From Methylobacterium brachiatum (lineage in GTDB: Bacteria > Pseudomonadota > Alphaproteobacteria > Rhizobiales > Beijerinckiaceae): a DNA stretch of 64,000 bases. Location of the stretch: the NCBI RefSeq assembly GCF_020523825.1, contig NZ_JAJALK010000005.1, positions 186,001 to 250,000 of the forward strand, written 5' to 3'. Shown in pieces: positions 53,890-63,470 of this stretch (its first letter is position 1; each line of letters opens with the position of its first letter). Under the pieces are notes generated by a model. The model was given only the letters and a program-made list of their open reading frames with translations, was not told the origin of the DNA and made no database searches. The position numbers were made by a program, and so were the translations under genes.

Positions 53890-54174
53890 CTATTCGTGGG
53901 GCTCGGTCGGCTCGACGCTTTGGCTCAATCGGCCGCCCTGGGGTGTCCCCATCGGGCTGTGCTTGTCGCCGCCGGTGGGACCCGATCCGTCGTTAGTCCC
54001 GGCGTTGTAACGGCTGGTCTCACGGCGCTGGTTCCGCGGCGGATCCTTATGCTTCGTGAGCGGCCGCCATGGGGCTGCCGGCGCGCCCAGACGGAGGAGC
54101 TGCGGAGAGCGCGTCAGCCATATGGCCATCACCACCCACGGGACAACGAACACCACGAAAGCAGTCAGACCCAT
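53890..54174 (-). CDS. small membrane protein with a long hydrophilic tail
   Basis: 94 residues from ATG 54174: one membrane segment (LTAFVVFVVPWVVMAIW) and then a 70-residue positively charged, Gly/Pro-rich tail (HKDPPRNQRRETSRYNAGTN onward). The open frame runs to 54807 without a convincing start there. Function unknown. Confidence 0.4.
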   Translation of the reverse strand: MGLTAFVVFVVPWVVMAIWLTRSPQLLRLGAPAAPWRPLTKHKDPPRNQRRETSRYNAGTNDGSGPTGGDKHSPMGTPQGGRLSQSVEPTEPHE

Positions 54175-54474
54175 GGCGCAAATCCAGATTTTGGCTAATG
54201 GATCTTGGATAAACGCGCCGAAAACTGTTTTTGATCCTTCGTGAAATCTGTATCCGTGCCGGGCGCGGCTGCCGACGGCGCACGCTGTCCCGGCCGACGG
54301 CCATGGACGGGCTGCTCGGCGGCCGAACGCGTGAGAGGACTGCAACAGCGCGTCCGTTTCACAAGGCCCTGGATAAACAGGGCTACGGTGCAACTCTGGG
54401 TGTTGAATGGCAGCAGCCACACTCGTAACAACCCAGCGAGGGTTCGTAGGCCCTCGTGAGAGTGGGCGCTTCTC

Positions 54475-54726
54475 ATGGATGAGGTCGAGGAGCGGCGGCA
54501 CGTCGTACTGCGCAACCTCGCCGTGCATGCCGGCGCGGCGCGAGGCCGGCTGCGTCTGTCCTTGGACGCCGCCGCGCGCCTGGCCTGCCTCGCGCCGGAG
54601 GTCATTGCGGCGATCGAGAACGGCAGCGGCTGCGCGTCCTCCCTCACGGTCGCGACACATCTCGCCCTGTTCCTCGGGCTGACCGAGCTCGGCTTGCCGC
54701 GCCCTCGGCCCGCCGGGATGGAGTAG
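54475..54726 (+). CDS. small XRE-like helix-turn-helix protein
   Basis: 83 residues. The helical core RLRLSLDAAARLACLAPEVI followed by AAIENGS resembles the Cro/CI-type helix-turn-helix (position-scanned by eye). ATG 54475 is the start. A related ORF follows at 54788, so these may be a duplicated small regulator pair. No toxin-like partner is adjacent. Confidence 0.5.
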   Translation: MDEVEERRHVVLRNLAVHAGAARGRLRLSLDAAARLACLAPEVIAAIENGSGCASSLTVATHLALFLGLTELGLPRPRPAGME

Positions 54727-54787
54727 CCGGTCGTCAAAAAACGCGGCGGGGGAAACTTCGGCCAGGCCGGTCACGTACCGGTCGCCC

Positions 54788-55054
54788 ATGAGCGACATAC
54801 ACGACAAGCCGACCTCTCTGGATGCCGCGTTGGCGACGCAGATTCATGCTGCTCGCCTACGCGGCGCCTACTCGGTCGAGACGTTGGCCGCGCTCGCTCG
54901 GGTCGATGCCGAGCTGATCACCGCGCTGGAGAATGGCGCGCAGATCGCCGACGTCGGGGCCCGGGACCGGATCATGGATATTCTCGGTCTACGCCCGGAT
55001 GGCCATCGCTACCCTGCCAGGTCGGTCGATCCCAATCTGCGCTCCCAGGGTTGA
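54788..55054 (+). CDS. small XRE-like helix-turn-helix protein, paralogue
   Basis: 88 residues. RGAYSVETLAALARVDAELI followed by TALENGAQ matches the same helix-turn-helix pattern as the preceding gene (54475), 61 bases upstream. The start is ATG 54788. Probably a DNA-binding regulator. Target unknown. Confidence 0.5.
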   Translation: MSDIHDKPTSLDAALATQIHAARLRGAYSVETLAALARVDAELITALENGAQIADVGARDRIMDILGLRPDGHRYPARSVDPNLRSQG

Positions 55055-55420
55055 GCCTGCGCCCCGGGCTGCCTGTCTGCCGCGAGGTTTTGGTCCCGCC
55101 CCGCGTCGCGCTCGCGCTGAAACACCGCGATGCGGGCGTGTGGTTCGATGGCGCCGATCACGGCTCCGACGAGCTTGTCCCGGATAACAGCCGGTTGCTC
55201 GCTTAGCTCGGCATGCTCGGTCGCCAGGGCGAGGAGCCGAACGACCCCTGACGCGACGGCCTCAGCTTCACCAGCGAGACGCTGAGATCCGGCCCATGAT
55301 CGCCTGCCGGCCCCGTACCGGGCCACCGCAAGAACTGAGCTATTGCAAAGGTTTCGGCCACGCTTGTGAGTAAGCGGGCTTGCAACAACCCATCATCGCC
55401 CAGCCAGAGACTATGCTGTG
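55055..55420. other. intergenic region, no supported gene
   Basis: 366 bases. A reverse-strand frame at 55009-55326 (105 residues) overlaps the preceding gene and looks plausible in composition, but has no clear start signal. Left unannotated. Confidence 0.3.
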
Positions 55421-55648
55421 TCAGACGAATTCCGACAGCATCAGTTCCAGCTGAACATCGGCCAAGTAGTTCATGAGCCGATCAGCCATGCCGGGGCTCG
55501 CGCACTCGACCGAGACCGGGATGGGGAGGTCGGCCCGAGGAACGACGGCGATCACGGATTCGGCCTTGAGCGCAGCCTCACGCGCGGAAGACGCGGCGAC
55601 GAGGCGTGCGCCCTGAGGAGTCTCGATCAGGATTGCGATGCTGGCCAT
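55421..55648 (-). CDS. small hypothetical protein
   Basis: 75 residues (ASIAILIETPQGARLVAASS, ESVIAVVPRADLPIPVSVEC), soluble and beta-rich. The start at ATG 55648 has GAAGG 4 bases upstream; the frame is open 16 codons further. No family recognised. Confidence 0.5.
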   Translation of the reverse strand: MASIAILIETPQGARLVAASSAREAALKAESVIAVVPRADLPIPVSVECASPGMADRLMNYLADVQLELMLSEFV

Positions 55649-55890
55649 GGCGCCTTCAACGAATGCACCGTCACGATCGTTTCGTCCTTTCCACATCTTC
55701 TTCGGTCATCGTATTGCACCGCCGCTCGAGGCCGCGGCATAGCGCGATCCACCGTCCGCCTCGCTCGATGCCCGCCGGCGGTACCGCTACGAAAAACCGG
55801 TGCCGCGACATGATCGGGCGGTCGGACAGTCGTGCATGAGCGGTCGGCCGAGCGGCATCATTTTGGTCAACGCGAAGGGGTCTGTGTGGC

Positions 55891-56151
55891 ATGGCGCATG
55901 AGGGGCGACGTCCTCAATCTCGCATGGGCTTGGCCGTGGCGGTGGCCTTGGGGGTCGCGCTGGCCGGCGCCGGCACGATCGGATGGCGCTGGTACAGCTA
56001 CGTGACGGCCGGCGCGTCGCCCTACGATGAGGTCGGGATTGAGGTGAACCGGCGCTTGCCCGAGCCACTCCGGGCATGGGGCTGCGCACGGATCAAGGAG
56101 CGGTTCCCCCGCGCCGTGCCGCCCTACGGATGCCAGCCGGGCCAAATCTGA
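55891..56151 (+). CDS. small membrane-anchored protein
   Basis: 86 residues. A charged start (MAHEGRRPQSR) precedes one hydrophobic segment (MGLAVAVALGVALAGAGTIG), then WRWYSYVTAGASPYDEVGIE and a tail with two cysteines (WGCARIKERF, YGCQPGQI). The mature part is probably periplasmic with a possible disulfide. The start is ATG 55891. Unknown function. Confidence 0.55.
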   Translation: MAHEGRRPQSRMGLAVAVALGVALAGAGTIGWRWYSYVTAGASPYDEVGIEVNRRLPEPLRAWGCARIKERFPRAVPPYGCQPGQI

Positions 56152-56660
56152 TTGGCTTGGCCCACTTCATCAGCGCGAGCGTGCCGCGCCTGTCGAGCCC
56201 ATGAAAGGCCCGGGTCGGTCGATCGAGCCAGGGCGGCGCACATGCACCCTTCGGCAGCGGGAAGGCTGACGCGCCTGTGGGGTTCGGCCGCTCCCGGTCC
56301 GCGGACCGCAGCGGCGACGGAGGCGCGCGGCAATTGCGGGGTCCGCCGATCATCCCCCTTAGCTAAGCTTGGGAACACTCACGCCTGCGCGTCGTTCGGC
56401 GGCCTTGTTCTGGTCCTGTCGGCGCAGCCGCACCACGCACGAGAGCCGGATCCGGCCGCGCGGAGCAGACTGCCAATCAACCCATCGCCGACAGCCAGGT
56501 CTGAGACAAACGCCCGATCCAGGGGCCGGACCGACGCGATCCGGTCCCCGCGCGCAACCCGGATGCAAACCGGTCCACGCGCCTGCCCCAAAAGCCGGAT
56601 GGATAAAATGCCCGCCCGGTTCGTTAGCGCGTGGACGAACGTCTCCGGTCAGGGCCCAAC
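56152..56660. other. gene-poor region
   Basis: 509 bases between two small-protein genes. Several frames exist, but none with a convincing start or family. No terminator with a T tract was noticed. Confidence 0.3.
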
Positions 56661-56903
56661 ATGCGCAAACTCACTCTCCTCCTCGGTTTCATCGCCGTCG
56701 CGTCGCCCGCTCTCGCGGCGCCGACCGCGACGCGCGGTAACGAGGATCTGCAAACCTATTGTGCGGGCGACGCCATCACGTTCTGTGCCGGCATCGACCC
56801 GAACAGCCCGCAGATGGACGCCTGCTTCAAGAAGAACATGAGCCAGATGTCCCCGAACTGCCGCCGCGCGATCGACGCCTACAAGAGCGGGGGCGGGAAG
56901 TAG
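56661..56903 (+). CDS. secreted cysteine-rich-repeat protein
   Basis: 80 residues. The signal peptide (KLTLLLGFIAVASPALA) is followed by TYCAGDAITFCAGIDPNSPQ, MDACFKKNMSQMSPNCRRAI: four regularly spaced Cys resembling the Golgi-type cysteine-rich repeat (CxxD...CxG.....C..........C) found in many small alphaproteobacterial periplasmic proteins. ATG 56661 is the start; the open frame goes to 56631. Confidence 0.65.
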   Translation: MRKLTLLLGFIAVASPALAAPTATRGNEDLQTYCAGDAITFCAGIDPNSPQMDACFKKNMSQMSPNCRRAIDAYKSGGGK

Positions 56904-56949
56904 AAACACGCCCTGCAGTCTCAATGACTTACGATAGCGGAGGTCCTTT

Positions 56950-57333
56950 GTGTTCAGCCACGTGATGGTCGGCAGCAACGACATAACCCGGTCGAAGGCG
57001 TTCTATGACGCGCTCTTCGCGGCGACGGGGGGCGCCCCTGGCGTCGAGGACGCGCGAGGACACCTGGTCTACGCGCACCGGGGCGGACGCTTGCTCATCG
57101 GCAAGCCGATCGATGGAAAGGCTGCGGTCGGCGCGAACGGCGGCACCATCGGGTTCACCATGGACAGCCCGGAGGAGGCCAAGGCCTGGCACGATGCCGG
57201 CGTTGCCAATGGCGGGACCTCCATCGAAGACCCGCCGGGCGAGCGCAGCGGCGCGTCGGGTCCGATCTACCTCGCTTACCTTCGCGACCCTGACGGCAAC
57301 AAGCTCTGTGCCCTGCATCGGATCGCCGGCTGA
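56950..57333 (+). CDS. VOC (glyoxalase/bleomycin resistance-fold) protein
   Basis: 127 residues. The paired beta-alpha-beta-beta-beta fold of vicinal-oxygen-chelate proteins is evident (FSHVMVGSNDITRSKAFYDA, then YLAYLRDPDGNKLCALHRIA). Possible metal ligands are His 4, Glu or Asp in the second repeat and His near the C-terminus. Enzymatic role unclear; may bind a small molecule or metal. Start GTG 56950. Confidence 0.8.
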   Translation: MFSHVMVGSNDITRSKAFYDALFAATGGAPGVEDARGHLVYAHRGGRLLIGKPIDGKAAVGANGGTIGFTMDSPEEAKAWHDAGVANGGTSIEDPPGERSGASGPIYLAYLRDPDGNKLCALHRIAG

Positions 57334-57561
57334 CATCCGACCGTCTGGACGGGTGCCGACTTCCCCCGCCGACCCGGGATTGGTCCGGGCGGCGGGACCG
57401 ACGCGATGAGGAGGCTGCCCAGCCGGATGGACCGCGTGTCACGTGGCGGTTTGTCTCATCGGCCGGGCGGGAAACGAAGGTCGAGCCGCTCGGTTCGCGG
57501 GATGGCACCCAAGCGCCGTTGGACGCCTCGGTGCACCGCTCACGACCCGGAGCTATCCAGG

Positions 57562-58242
57562 ATGCACCGTCGCGAAATCCTCACCACGATGCTGGGCGCT
57601 ACCGCTGCCCTCGCGATCACCCGCACCGCCATCGCCCAGGTCACCCCGGCCGGCGCGATCCCGTCGGGCGTCTATCTTCAGATGGCCACGACCGGCGGGA
57701 TGTTCCTGGAGAATACCGCCCGCGACGCGCACGAGAAGACCAGAAACCCGGCGGTCAAGAAGTTCTCCCGCGCCGAGGTGATCGAGCAGGTCAACCTCTC
57801 CCGCAAGTTCGGGGCCTATACGGGCGGCGTCGGCCCGTCCGCGGCCGCTCCCGCCGGCCCGGGTGGCCTGATCGGGGGCCTCGTCGCGGCCCCGGTCGCC
57901 GTGGCAGGGGCTGCGGTCGGCACGGCCGCCGGCGTGGCGGGTGGCGTCACCGGCGGTCTGCTCGGAGTTGCACCGCCGCCCGGCGGGATGACGACGGACT
58001 CGCAGAAGGCGCAGATTCTCGCCCAGCTCAGCGCGATGCCGCCGGGCCCGCAATACGACGCCACGTTCGTGGCGCACGCGCTGCAGGGCCATCAGGAGGC
58101 GCTCATCATCCACGGGTCCTACGCCCAGTCCGGCGAGGATCCGGGCCTGCGCCGCATCGCCCGAGGGGCGCTGCCGTTGATCAACCTCCACATCGCGCAG
58201 CTGTCGCAGATGCAGGCCAGGATGGGCGGTCAGCCGGGCTGA
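57562..58242 (+). CDS. DUF4142-like protein with alanine/glycine-rich insert
   Basis: 226 residues, secreted or periplasmic. The N-terminus HRREILTTMLGATAALAITR resembles a twin-arginine-like signal. GGMFLENTARDAHEKTRNPA and VKKFSRAEVIEQVNLS match DUF4142 (ferritin-like helical) proteins. A Gly/Ala/Pro-rich spacer sits at about 92-145 (GGLIGGLVAAPVAVAGAAVG), and ALQGHQEALIIHGSYAQSGE is the second helical half. ATG 57562 is used. Function unknown; DUF4142 proteins are often stress-related. Confidence 0.75.
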   Translation: MHRREILTTMLGATAALAITRTAIAQVTPAGAIPSGVYLQMATTGGMFLENTARDAHEKTRNPAVKKFSRAEVIEQVNLSRKFGAYTGGVGPSAAAPAGPGGLIGGLVAAPVAVAGAAVGTAAGVAGGVTGGLLGVAPPPGGMTTDSQKAQILAQLSAMPPGPQYDATFVAHALQGHQEALIIHGSYAQSGEDPGLRRIARGALPLINLHIAQLSQMQARMGGQPG

Positions 58243-58583
58243 TGGTCCAGAGATCCGGGACCGGTCCCGCCTTTTGATCGCAGGCCTCCGGCCACGAGTT
58301 CGTCGGTTCAAAGGGGCGGGCCCGGTCCATGAGCCTCTCGGCGTCGTCCCGACGAAGGGCGGAAGCCGAGAGCGCCGGCAGGCGCCGGAACGGCGCGATG
58401 AACCCCCGGATGCGCTCGAAGGCGGCGGGAATCCTGTCCTGAAGGCAGGGATACGCGTCCGGTCGACCGCCGGACCCGGCAGCCGGTCCCGAGCCTCAGC
58501 CGCCACCGACCGCGCTCATCCGGCCGTGGGGCAGAGCGGGGACATGCGATCCTGCGCAGCGCTCTTGCGCCGGATGACGCGGA
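58243..58583. other. intergenic region, nothing recognised
   Basis: 341 bases between convergent genes. No supported ORF or clear terminator. Confidence 0.3.
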
Positions 58584-58814
58584 TCAGCCGTTGCGGCGCC
58601 CGTCCCTCGCAGCGTCGCGACGCTGATCCTGCATCGCCCGACATTGCACAAACTCGGGCGTTCCGGGCTCGGCGCCGTAGCCCCGGCAGATCGCTTCGTC
58701 CTTCGCCGCGATATCCGCGTCGCTCATGAAGAGCTCGCCGCGTCCCGGGCGGTTGGCCGAGTTGCAGGCGGACAGGACGGCGGACACCGCCAGAAGAAGG
58801 ACGACGCGTTTCAT
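58584..58814 (-). CDS. small lipoprotein
   Basis: 76 residues. The signal KRVVLLLAVSAVLSAC has a lipobox (LSAC), then NSANRPGRGELFMSDADIAA and a YGAEPGTPEFVQCRAMQDQR segment typical of a family of small alphaproteobacterial lipoproteins with two Cys. The start at ATG 58814 has GAGGAG 5 bases upstream. Unknown function. Confidence 0.65.
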   Translation of the reverse strand: MKRVVLLLAVSAVLSACNSANRPGRGELFMSDADIAAKDEAICRGYGAEPGTPEFVQCRAMQDQRRDAARDGRRNG

Positions 58815-59114
58815 GATGCTCCTCACGTCGGATGAGCACCATGCCACCGCACCGTTGTCGATGACGCGGCCGCAACACACGCGGTCAGCTTGGCCCAAGC
58901 AGCACCGGCTGCCCCGTCAACGCGAAACCCGGTCAAGAACGACTTAACGGCCATTCCGGCCCGACCAGCCCGGGGAGGCGGCGCGGCTTGCTCAGGCAAT
59001 CGCAAGATCCATCGCGCGAATGCTCTATGACAACCGCAACCCGATCGGGTGGGACACACGCGACGAGCTGCTTTATCCAGTCCGCGTGGAAGCCCGATGC
59101 CGCCCAGCGGCGCC

Positions 59115-59387
59115 ATGAATACAAACATACGGATCGATCAGATGCGCAGACTCCTCCTTGCAGGCGCGGTCCTCTCATCGCTGTGCTGCCTGCCAGCCTT
59201 CGCCTTCCCGGGCGGATCCTACGCGGCGAGCTGCCGCCGCATCCACATGGAAGGCCCTTACCTCACGGCGCTCTGCGGTGATGGGTACAATGGCGCTCGC
59301 TGGAGCCGGATCTTCGCGCGCGACTGCGGCGGGACGGGCGTCAGCAACCAGCACGGCCACCTCGTGTGCGGCGGCTACTACCGTTAG
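59115..59387 (+). CDS. small secreted CVNH-like protein
   Basis: 90 residues. After a signal (LLLAGAVLSSLCCLPAFA), the mature part reads SCRRIHMEGPYLTALCGDGY and RDCGGTGVSNQHGHLVCGGY, with spacing of Cys like one repeat of the cyanovirin-N homology fold (possible carbohydrate binding). ATG 59115 or 59142 may be the start. The match is by eye only. Confidence 0.55.
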   Translation: MNTNIRIDQMRRLLLAGAVLSSLCCLPAFAFPGGSYAASCRRIHMEGPYLTALCGDGYNGARWSRIFARDCGGTGVSNQHGHLVCGGYYR

Positions 59388-59503
59388 GTCGTGAACCGAT
59401 AATGGGTGGCACGATGACTTCGCAGCACCCCTTCGTAGCGGGAGCGCGCCCAAACGCCCACGATATCTGAAAATAGCGCTATTGCAGTGGGTTAAGGGGT
59501 AAC

Positions 59504-59593
59504 TGGCGGAGAGGGGGGGATTCGAACCCCCGATGCCCTTGCAGGCATGCCGCATTTCGAGTGCGGTGCATTCAACCGCTCTGCCACCTCTCC
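59504..59593 (-). tRNA. tRNA-Ser (anticodon CGA)
   Basis: Read on the reverse strand: acceptor GGAGAGG pairs with CCTCTCC, then G and an encoded CCA at the 3' end (59504-59506). The anticodon arm CCGCA CTCGAAA TGCGG gives CGA, which reads UCG Ser codons. The long variable arm (CATGCCTGCAAGGGCATC) and the T-arm GGGGGTTCGAATCCCCC are typical of tRNA-Ser. It is 90 bases including CCA. Confidence 0.96.
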
Positions 59594-59673
59594 GCAAGGT
59601 GCCTCGATGAGACGGGCGGTGCCTAGCACGCGCGCTCGGGCTTCACAAGCGATGTCGACGCGCCGGGCGCCGA

Positions 59674-60792
59674 TCAGACGACGATCGTGATCGCCTGCGC
59701 GGCGCGGGTCAGGCCGGTATAGAGCCAGCGGGCGCGGTGCTCGCGGAAGGCGTAGGATTCGTCGAACAGGGTCACCCGGTCCCATTGCGAGCCCTGCGCC
59801 TTGTGCACGGTCAGGGCGTAGCCGTAGGTGAACTCGTCGGTCTCCCGGCGCAGGAACAGCGGGATCTCCTCGTCCGTGCCGGAGATCATCGCGCGCAGCA
59901 CCTTGATGTCGGTGGCCCGGCGGCGCAGCGCCGGGTCGTCCTCGGGGACGACGTCGAGGCGGACCAGGTCCGGGCGCGGCGGGGCGCGCAGGGCCTGGAC
60001 CGTCCAGGTCGAGCCGTTGAGCAGGCCCTTCACCCGGTCGTTGCGCAGGCAGACCAGCTTCTCGCCCACCGCCGGCATCGGGTCGGTGTGGCCGGCGAGT
60101 TCCCGGAGCCGGTTGTTGTAGAGGCGGCGGGTCTTGTTGAGGCCGACCAGGACCTGGTCGCATTCGAGCACCTCGGCCGGGTCGAGGGTGCGGCGGGAGA
60201 CGATCCGGCTCTGCCCGTAGGTGCCGAGTTCCAGCCGGCCGCCCTCGCGCACCGTCATGGCCATGCGGACGATCGGGTCGTCCTTGGCCTGGCGATGGAC
60301 CTCGGTGAGCATCACGTCGGGCTCGGCCTCGGTGAAGAAGCCGCCGCCCCGCACCGGCGGCAGCTGCGCCGGGTCGCCCAGCACCAGCACCGGCCGGTCG
60401 AAGGACAGCAGGTCATTGCCGAGGTCGGAATCCACCATCGAGCATTCGTCGATGATAATCAGGTCGGCCTTCGCGGCCGGGCCGGAGCGGTTCAGCGTGA
60501 AGGTCGGGCCGCCCTCCTCCGCCTCCTTGGTGCGGTAGATCAGCGAGTGGATCGTGGCGGCGTCGTAGCAGCCTTTCTGGCGCATCACCGAGGCCGCCTT
60601 GCCGGTGAAGGCGCCGTAGACCACGGTGCCGTCGACATCCTCGGCGATGCGGCGGGCGAGCGTGGTCTTGCCGGTGCCGGCATAGCCGAACAGCCGGAAC
60701 ACCTGGCTCCCGCCCGTCTTCCGCCAGGCGGCGATGGCCTTCAGCGCCGCGTCCTGCTGCGGCGCGTAAGCCGAGGGCAGCCCCGCGCTCAC
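59674..60792 (-). CDS. RecD-like AAA ATPase / helicase
   Basis: 372 residues. Walker A is [16 protein letters not shown], Walker [11 protein letters not shown], motif [14 protein letters not shown], motif V/VI region [18 protein letters not shown] and [13 protein letters not shown]. This is the RecD/UvrD-type superfamily 1 core (as in RecD2-like proteins) without the RecB/C partners. Probably a DNA helicase or translocase. The start is GTG 60792, overlapping the hemF stop as GTGA. Confidence 0.88.
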   Translation of the reverse strand: MSAGLPSAYAPQQDAALKAIAAWRKTGGSQVFRLFGYAGTGKTTLARRIAEDVDGTVVYGAFTGKAASVMRQKGCYDAATIHSLIYRTKEAEEGGPTFTLNRSGPAAKADLIIIDECSMVDSDLGNDLLSFDRPVLVLGDPAQLPPVRGGGFFTEAEPDVMLTEVHRQAKDDPIVRMAMTVREGGRLELGTYGQSRIVSRRTLDPAEVLECDQVLVGLNKTRRLYNNRLRELAGHTDPMPAVGEKLVCLRNDRVKGLLNGSTWTVQALRAPPRPDLVRLDVVPEDDPALRRRATDIKVLRAMISGTDEEIPLFLRRETDEFTYGYALTVHKAQGSQWDRVTLFDESYAFREHRARWLYTGLTRAAQAITIVV

Positions 60793-61721
60793 GGCCAGCG
60801 CACGGTCGGCGGCAGGGACGACAGGATCGAGGCGACGTTGCCGCCGGTCTTCAGCCCGAAGATCGTGCCCCGGTCGTAGAGCAGGTTGAACTCGACGTAG
60901 CGCCCGCGCCGCACCTGCTGCTCCTCGCGGTCGGCCTCGGTCCAGGCGGTGCGGAGGTTGTCGCGGACGATCTTCGGATAGGCTTCCAGGAAGGCGCCGC
61001 CGACATCGCGGGTGAAGGCCAGATCCGCCTGCGGATCCCCGGTCCAGCGATAGTCATAAAAGATACCGCCGATGCCGCGGGGCTCGTTGCGGTGCTTGAG
61101 GTGGAAGTATTCGTCGCACCAGGCCTTGTAGCGGGCATGGTCGACGCCGTGGGCCGCGCAGGCGCGCTCGAGGCAGGCGTGGAAGTGGCGGCTGTCCGGG
61201 TCGTCCTGGTTGCGCCGCCGCTCCAGCACCGGGGTGAGGTCGGCGCCGCCGCCGAACCATGCCTTGGTGGTCACGACGAAGCGGGTGTTCATGTGCACCG
61301 TCGGCACATGCGGGTTCCACGGATGGGCGATCAGCGAGATGCCGGTGGCGAAGAAGCGCGGATCCTCGGCGGCCCCGGGCATCTGGGCCCGGAATTCCGG
61401 GGCGAACTCGCCGTGGACGGTGGAGATGTGCACCCCGGCCTTCTCGAACACCCGGCCCTTCAGCATCGCCATGACGCCCCCGCCCCCGGGCTGGCCGGTA
61501 TGGTCGGTGCGGTTCCAGGGCGTCTTCACGAAGGTCCCGGCGCCCGTCGGCGCGTCCGGGTGGAACGGTCCCTCGGCCTCGGCCTCCAGGGTCTCGAAGG
61601 CCGCGAGGATTCGGTCGCGCAGGGTCGCGAACCAGGCCGCGGCCTCGGATTTCATGGCCGTCACGTCGGCCTCGGACAGGGGGGCAGTCAGGGCTGCGCG
61701 GGGGTCGTCCGGCATCGTCAT
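60789..61721 (-). CDS. hemF: oxygen-dependent coproporphyrinogen III oxidase
   Basis: 310 residues. It catalyses oxidative decarboxylation of coproporphyrinogen III to protoporphyrinogen IX using oxygen, in heme and chlorophyll biosynthesis. Family blocks: [44 protein letters not shown] [20 protein letters not shown], and [20 protein letters not shown] near the end. The start is ATG 61721. It overlaps the downstream RecD-like gene by 4 bases. Regulation not visible. An upstream, divergent GST gene is 208 bases away. Confidence 0.96.
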   Translation of the reverse strand: MTMPDDPRAALTAPLSEADVTAMKSEAAAWFATLRDRILAAFETLEAEAEGPFHPDAPTGAGTFVKTPWNRTDHTGQPGGGGVMAMLKGRVFEKAGVHISTVHGEFAPEFRAQMPGAAEDPRFFATGISLIAHPWNPHVPTVHMNTRFVVTTKAWFGGGADLTPVLERRRNQDDPDSRHFHACLERACAAHGVDHARYKAWCDEYFHLKHRNEPRGIGGIFYDYRWTGDPQADLAFTRDVGGAFLEAYPKIVRDNLRTAWTEADREEQQVRRGRYVEFNLLYDRGTIFGLKTGGNVASILSSLPPTVRWP

Positions 61722-61929
61722 GCGCTAGGCTTTCCCACCGCGCCGATGGGGCGTCAATCGGCGGGTGGCAATTCGATTTGCCGCGCCGCCCGACGCCGCC
61801 TTCCCGGGCCGACGCGCCATCGCGGCGCACGGGCTGCCGGGCCGGTGTCCCCTTCGGCGGCGGGCGCTCTAGATCAGCCGGCCCCGCGCCGGTCCGGCGC
61901 CGCCTCGAACCGTCAGGACAGCCCGAGCC

Positions 61930-62634
61930 ATGGCCGACACGCTCCGCCTCTTCACCTCGCCCTCCGCCTTCCCGAATCCCCAGCGCCTGCGCCTGTTCGC
62001 GCACGAGAAGGGCATCGCCCACCTGTTCGACGAGGTGATCTACGACATGGCGCCGGGGGGCGAGCAGCGGCACTGGCGCCATCTCAAGATGAACCCCTGG
62101 GGCGAGACCCCGACCCTCCTGCTTGCGGACGGGACCATGCTGTCGGAGACCGCCGCGATCGTGCGCTACCTCGACGCGGCCCATCCGGGGCGCCGCATCA
62201 CCGGCGATACGCCCCTGGAGCAGGGGCTCGACACGATGTGGGAGAACCGGATCTGGGTGCACATCCTCTACCGCATCACCACGATGTTCCACGTGCTGCA
62301 CCAAGGACTCGGGCCCAAGCTGGAGCTGACGCACAACCCGCAATGGGGCGAGCATTGCCGCAAGGAAGCGCTGGGGCATGCCGCCCTGGTCGACCGCCAC
62401 CTCGCGGACGGCCGCGCCTGGATGCTCGGCGGCGATGAGCCGACCTTTGCCGACATCACGCTCTGCACGGCGATCGCCTTCTCGAAATTCCCGGTCTGCG
62501 CCACCCCGCTCGACGAGCGGTTCGAGCAGCTCGACGCCCTGTGGCGGCGCTGGCAGGCGCGGCCGAGCTTCAAGGCGGCCTATGCCGATGGCGGCAGCGG
62601 GCTGGCGGAACTCGACCCTCTCAAGACCGCGTAG
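61930..62634 (+). CDS. glutathione S-transferase
   Basis: 234 residues. The N-terminal thioredoxin-like domain (FTSPSAFPNPQRLRLFAHEK, then GETPTLLLADGTMLSETAAI, the cis-Pro and SE gamma-glutamyl-binding turn) is followed by the helical C-terminal domain (about 90-234, LGGDEPTFADITLCTAIAFS). Members conjugate or reduce xenobiotics with glutathione. The start is ATG 61930. Followed by a bidirectional hairpin between this gene and the convergent thioesterase. Confidence 0.9.
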   Translation: MADTLRLFTSPSAFPNPQRLRLFAHEKGIAHLFDEVIYDMAPGGEQRHWRHLKMNPWGETPTLLLADGTMLSETAAIVRYLDAAHPGRRITGDTPLEQGLDTMWENRIWVHILYRITTMFHVLHQGLGPKLELTHNPQWGEHCRKEALGHAALVDRHLADGRAWMLGGDEPTFADITLCTAIAFSKFPVCATPLDERFEQLDALWRRWQARPSFKAAYADGGSGLAELDPLKTA

Positions 62635-62650
62635 GACGGGTCTCGGGTTT

Positions 62651-62679
62651 CGGTTCGGCGGATGCCCGGCGCCGAACCG
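62651..62679. terminator. hairpin between convergent genes
   Basis: CGGTTCGGCG (62651-62660), 9-base loop GATGCCCGG, CGCCGAACCG (62670-62679), a perfect 10-base stem. No T tract, so it is a weak candidate for bidirectional termination of the GST and thioesterase genes. Confidence 0.45.
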
Positions 62680-62689
62680 CGCTTCCGCC

Positions 62690-63100
62690 TCAGCGCTGGC
62701 CGCTCTCGCCCACCGGCTTGAGCAGGCCGGTGGCGCTCGCCACCAGCTCGCCTTGCACGTCGCGGATCTCGGCCTCGCAGAAGATCACCGAGCGCCCGGC
62801 GCGGGTGACGCGGCCCTCGGCGAGCAGGACGTCGCGGCCCGGGGCGAGGAAGCGGGTCTGCATGTCGAGGGTGACGACCGGCCGAGCGGCGCTCAGCCGT
62901 GCGGCGGTGCCGAGGGCAACATCCAGCAGGGTGCAGATTACGCCGCCATGCGCGATGCCGAGATTGTTGGCGTGCTCGGGCCGCAGGGCCAGGCGCAGCC
63001 GGGTCCGGCCCTCCTGCACGTCCAGCGCCTCGATCCCGCAATAGGTCACGAACGGGATGTGGGCCCCGAAGACGGTGCCCTGTTCCGATGGTTGATCCAC
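62690..63100 (-). CDS. PaaI-family acyl-CoA thioesterase (hotdog fold)
   Basis: 136 residues. The hotdog-fold core is visible: NNLGIAHGGVICTLLDVALG (conserved HGG and catalytic-type Asp), VVTLDMQTRFLAPGRDVLLA and an ending with IFCEAEIRDVQGELVASATG. It probably hydrolyses aromatic or medium-chain acyl-CoA. Start 63100 (M-D-Q-P-S-E). It is convergent to the GST gene. No phenylacetate genes are nearby, so its exact substrate is open. Confidence 0.85.
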   Translation of the reverse strand: MDQPSEQGTVFGAHIPFVTYCGIEALDVQEGRTRLRLALRPEHANNLGIAHGGVICTLLDVALGTAARLSAARPVVTLDMQTRFLAPGRDVLLAEGRVTRAGRSVIFCEAEIRDVQGELVASATGLLKPVGESGQR

Positions 63101-63470
63101 GCCGCTATCCCCAGATCATGTTCCGCCGACATCGTCATCGCGCGGGCGGTATACAATCCCACGCGGCCGATCCCACGGAGCGGGACGTGTTTCCGGTCTG
63201 TTGCGAGACCGGACAGGGATTTTCGCAGACGAAGCCCTCCGGTTGACGGCCCCGAAAGGCGTAACGCGCGCGGCCCAAAAGGACCCGATCCCGTTCAAGT
63301 GCGGCTCGCCGCTATCGGTTTGCTCGGGCGACGATTTCAGCTGCACCCGCGGCTTGAGTAATATGCGTGTTCACGACCGACGCATTGTGTAAGGAAACTC
63401 TCGACGACGACTTGATTTTGCTGCACAGACGATAGAACCGTGCACCACCGTCGGATAGAGGGAGTCATCG
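63101..63470. other. regulatory region upstream of the MucR-type gene
   Basis: 370 bases. No ORF is supported. It presumably carries the promoter and, since MucR proteins often repress themselves, autoregulatory sites; the part at 63360-63420 is less GC-rich than its surroundings, which fits the AT-rich target preference of the family. Confidence 0.35.

Noticed and set aside
55009..55326. 105-codon reverse frame with plausible helical composition
   Set aside because: It overlaps the 3' end of a better-supported gene and lacks a ribosome-binding site at GTG 55326; kept out as ambiguous.
59504..63470. Search for an integrated element beside tRNA-Ser
   Set aside because: tRNA genes are common insertion sites, but no integrase, direct repeat of the tRNA end or foreign composition was seen on either side.
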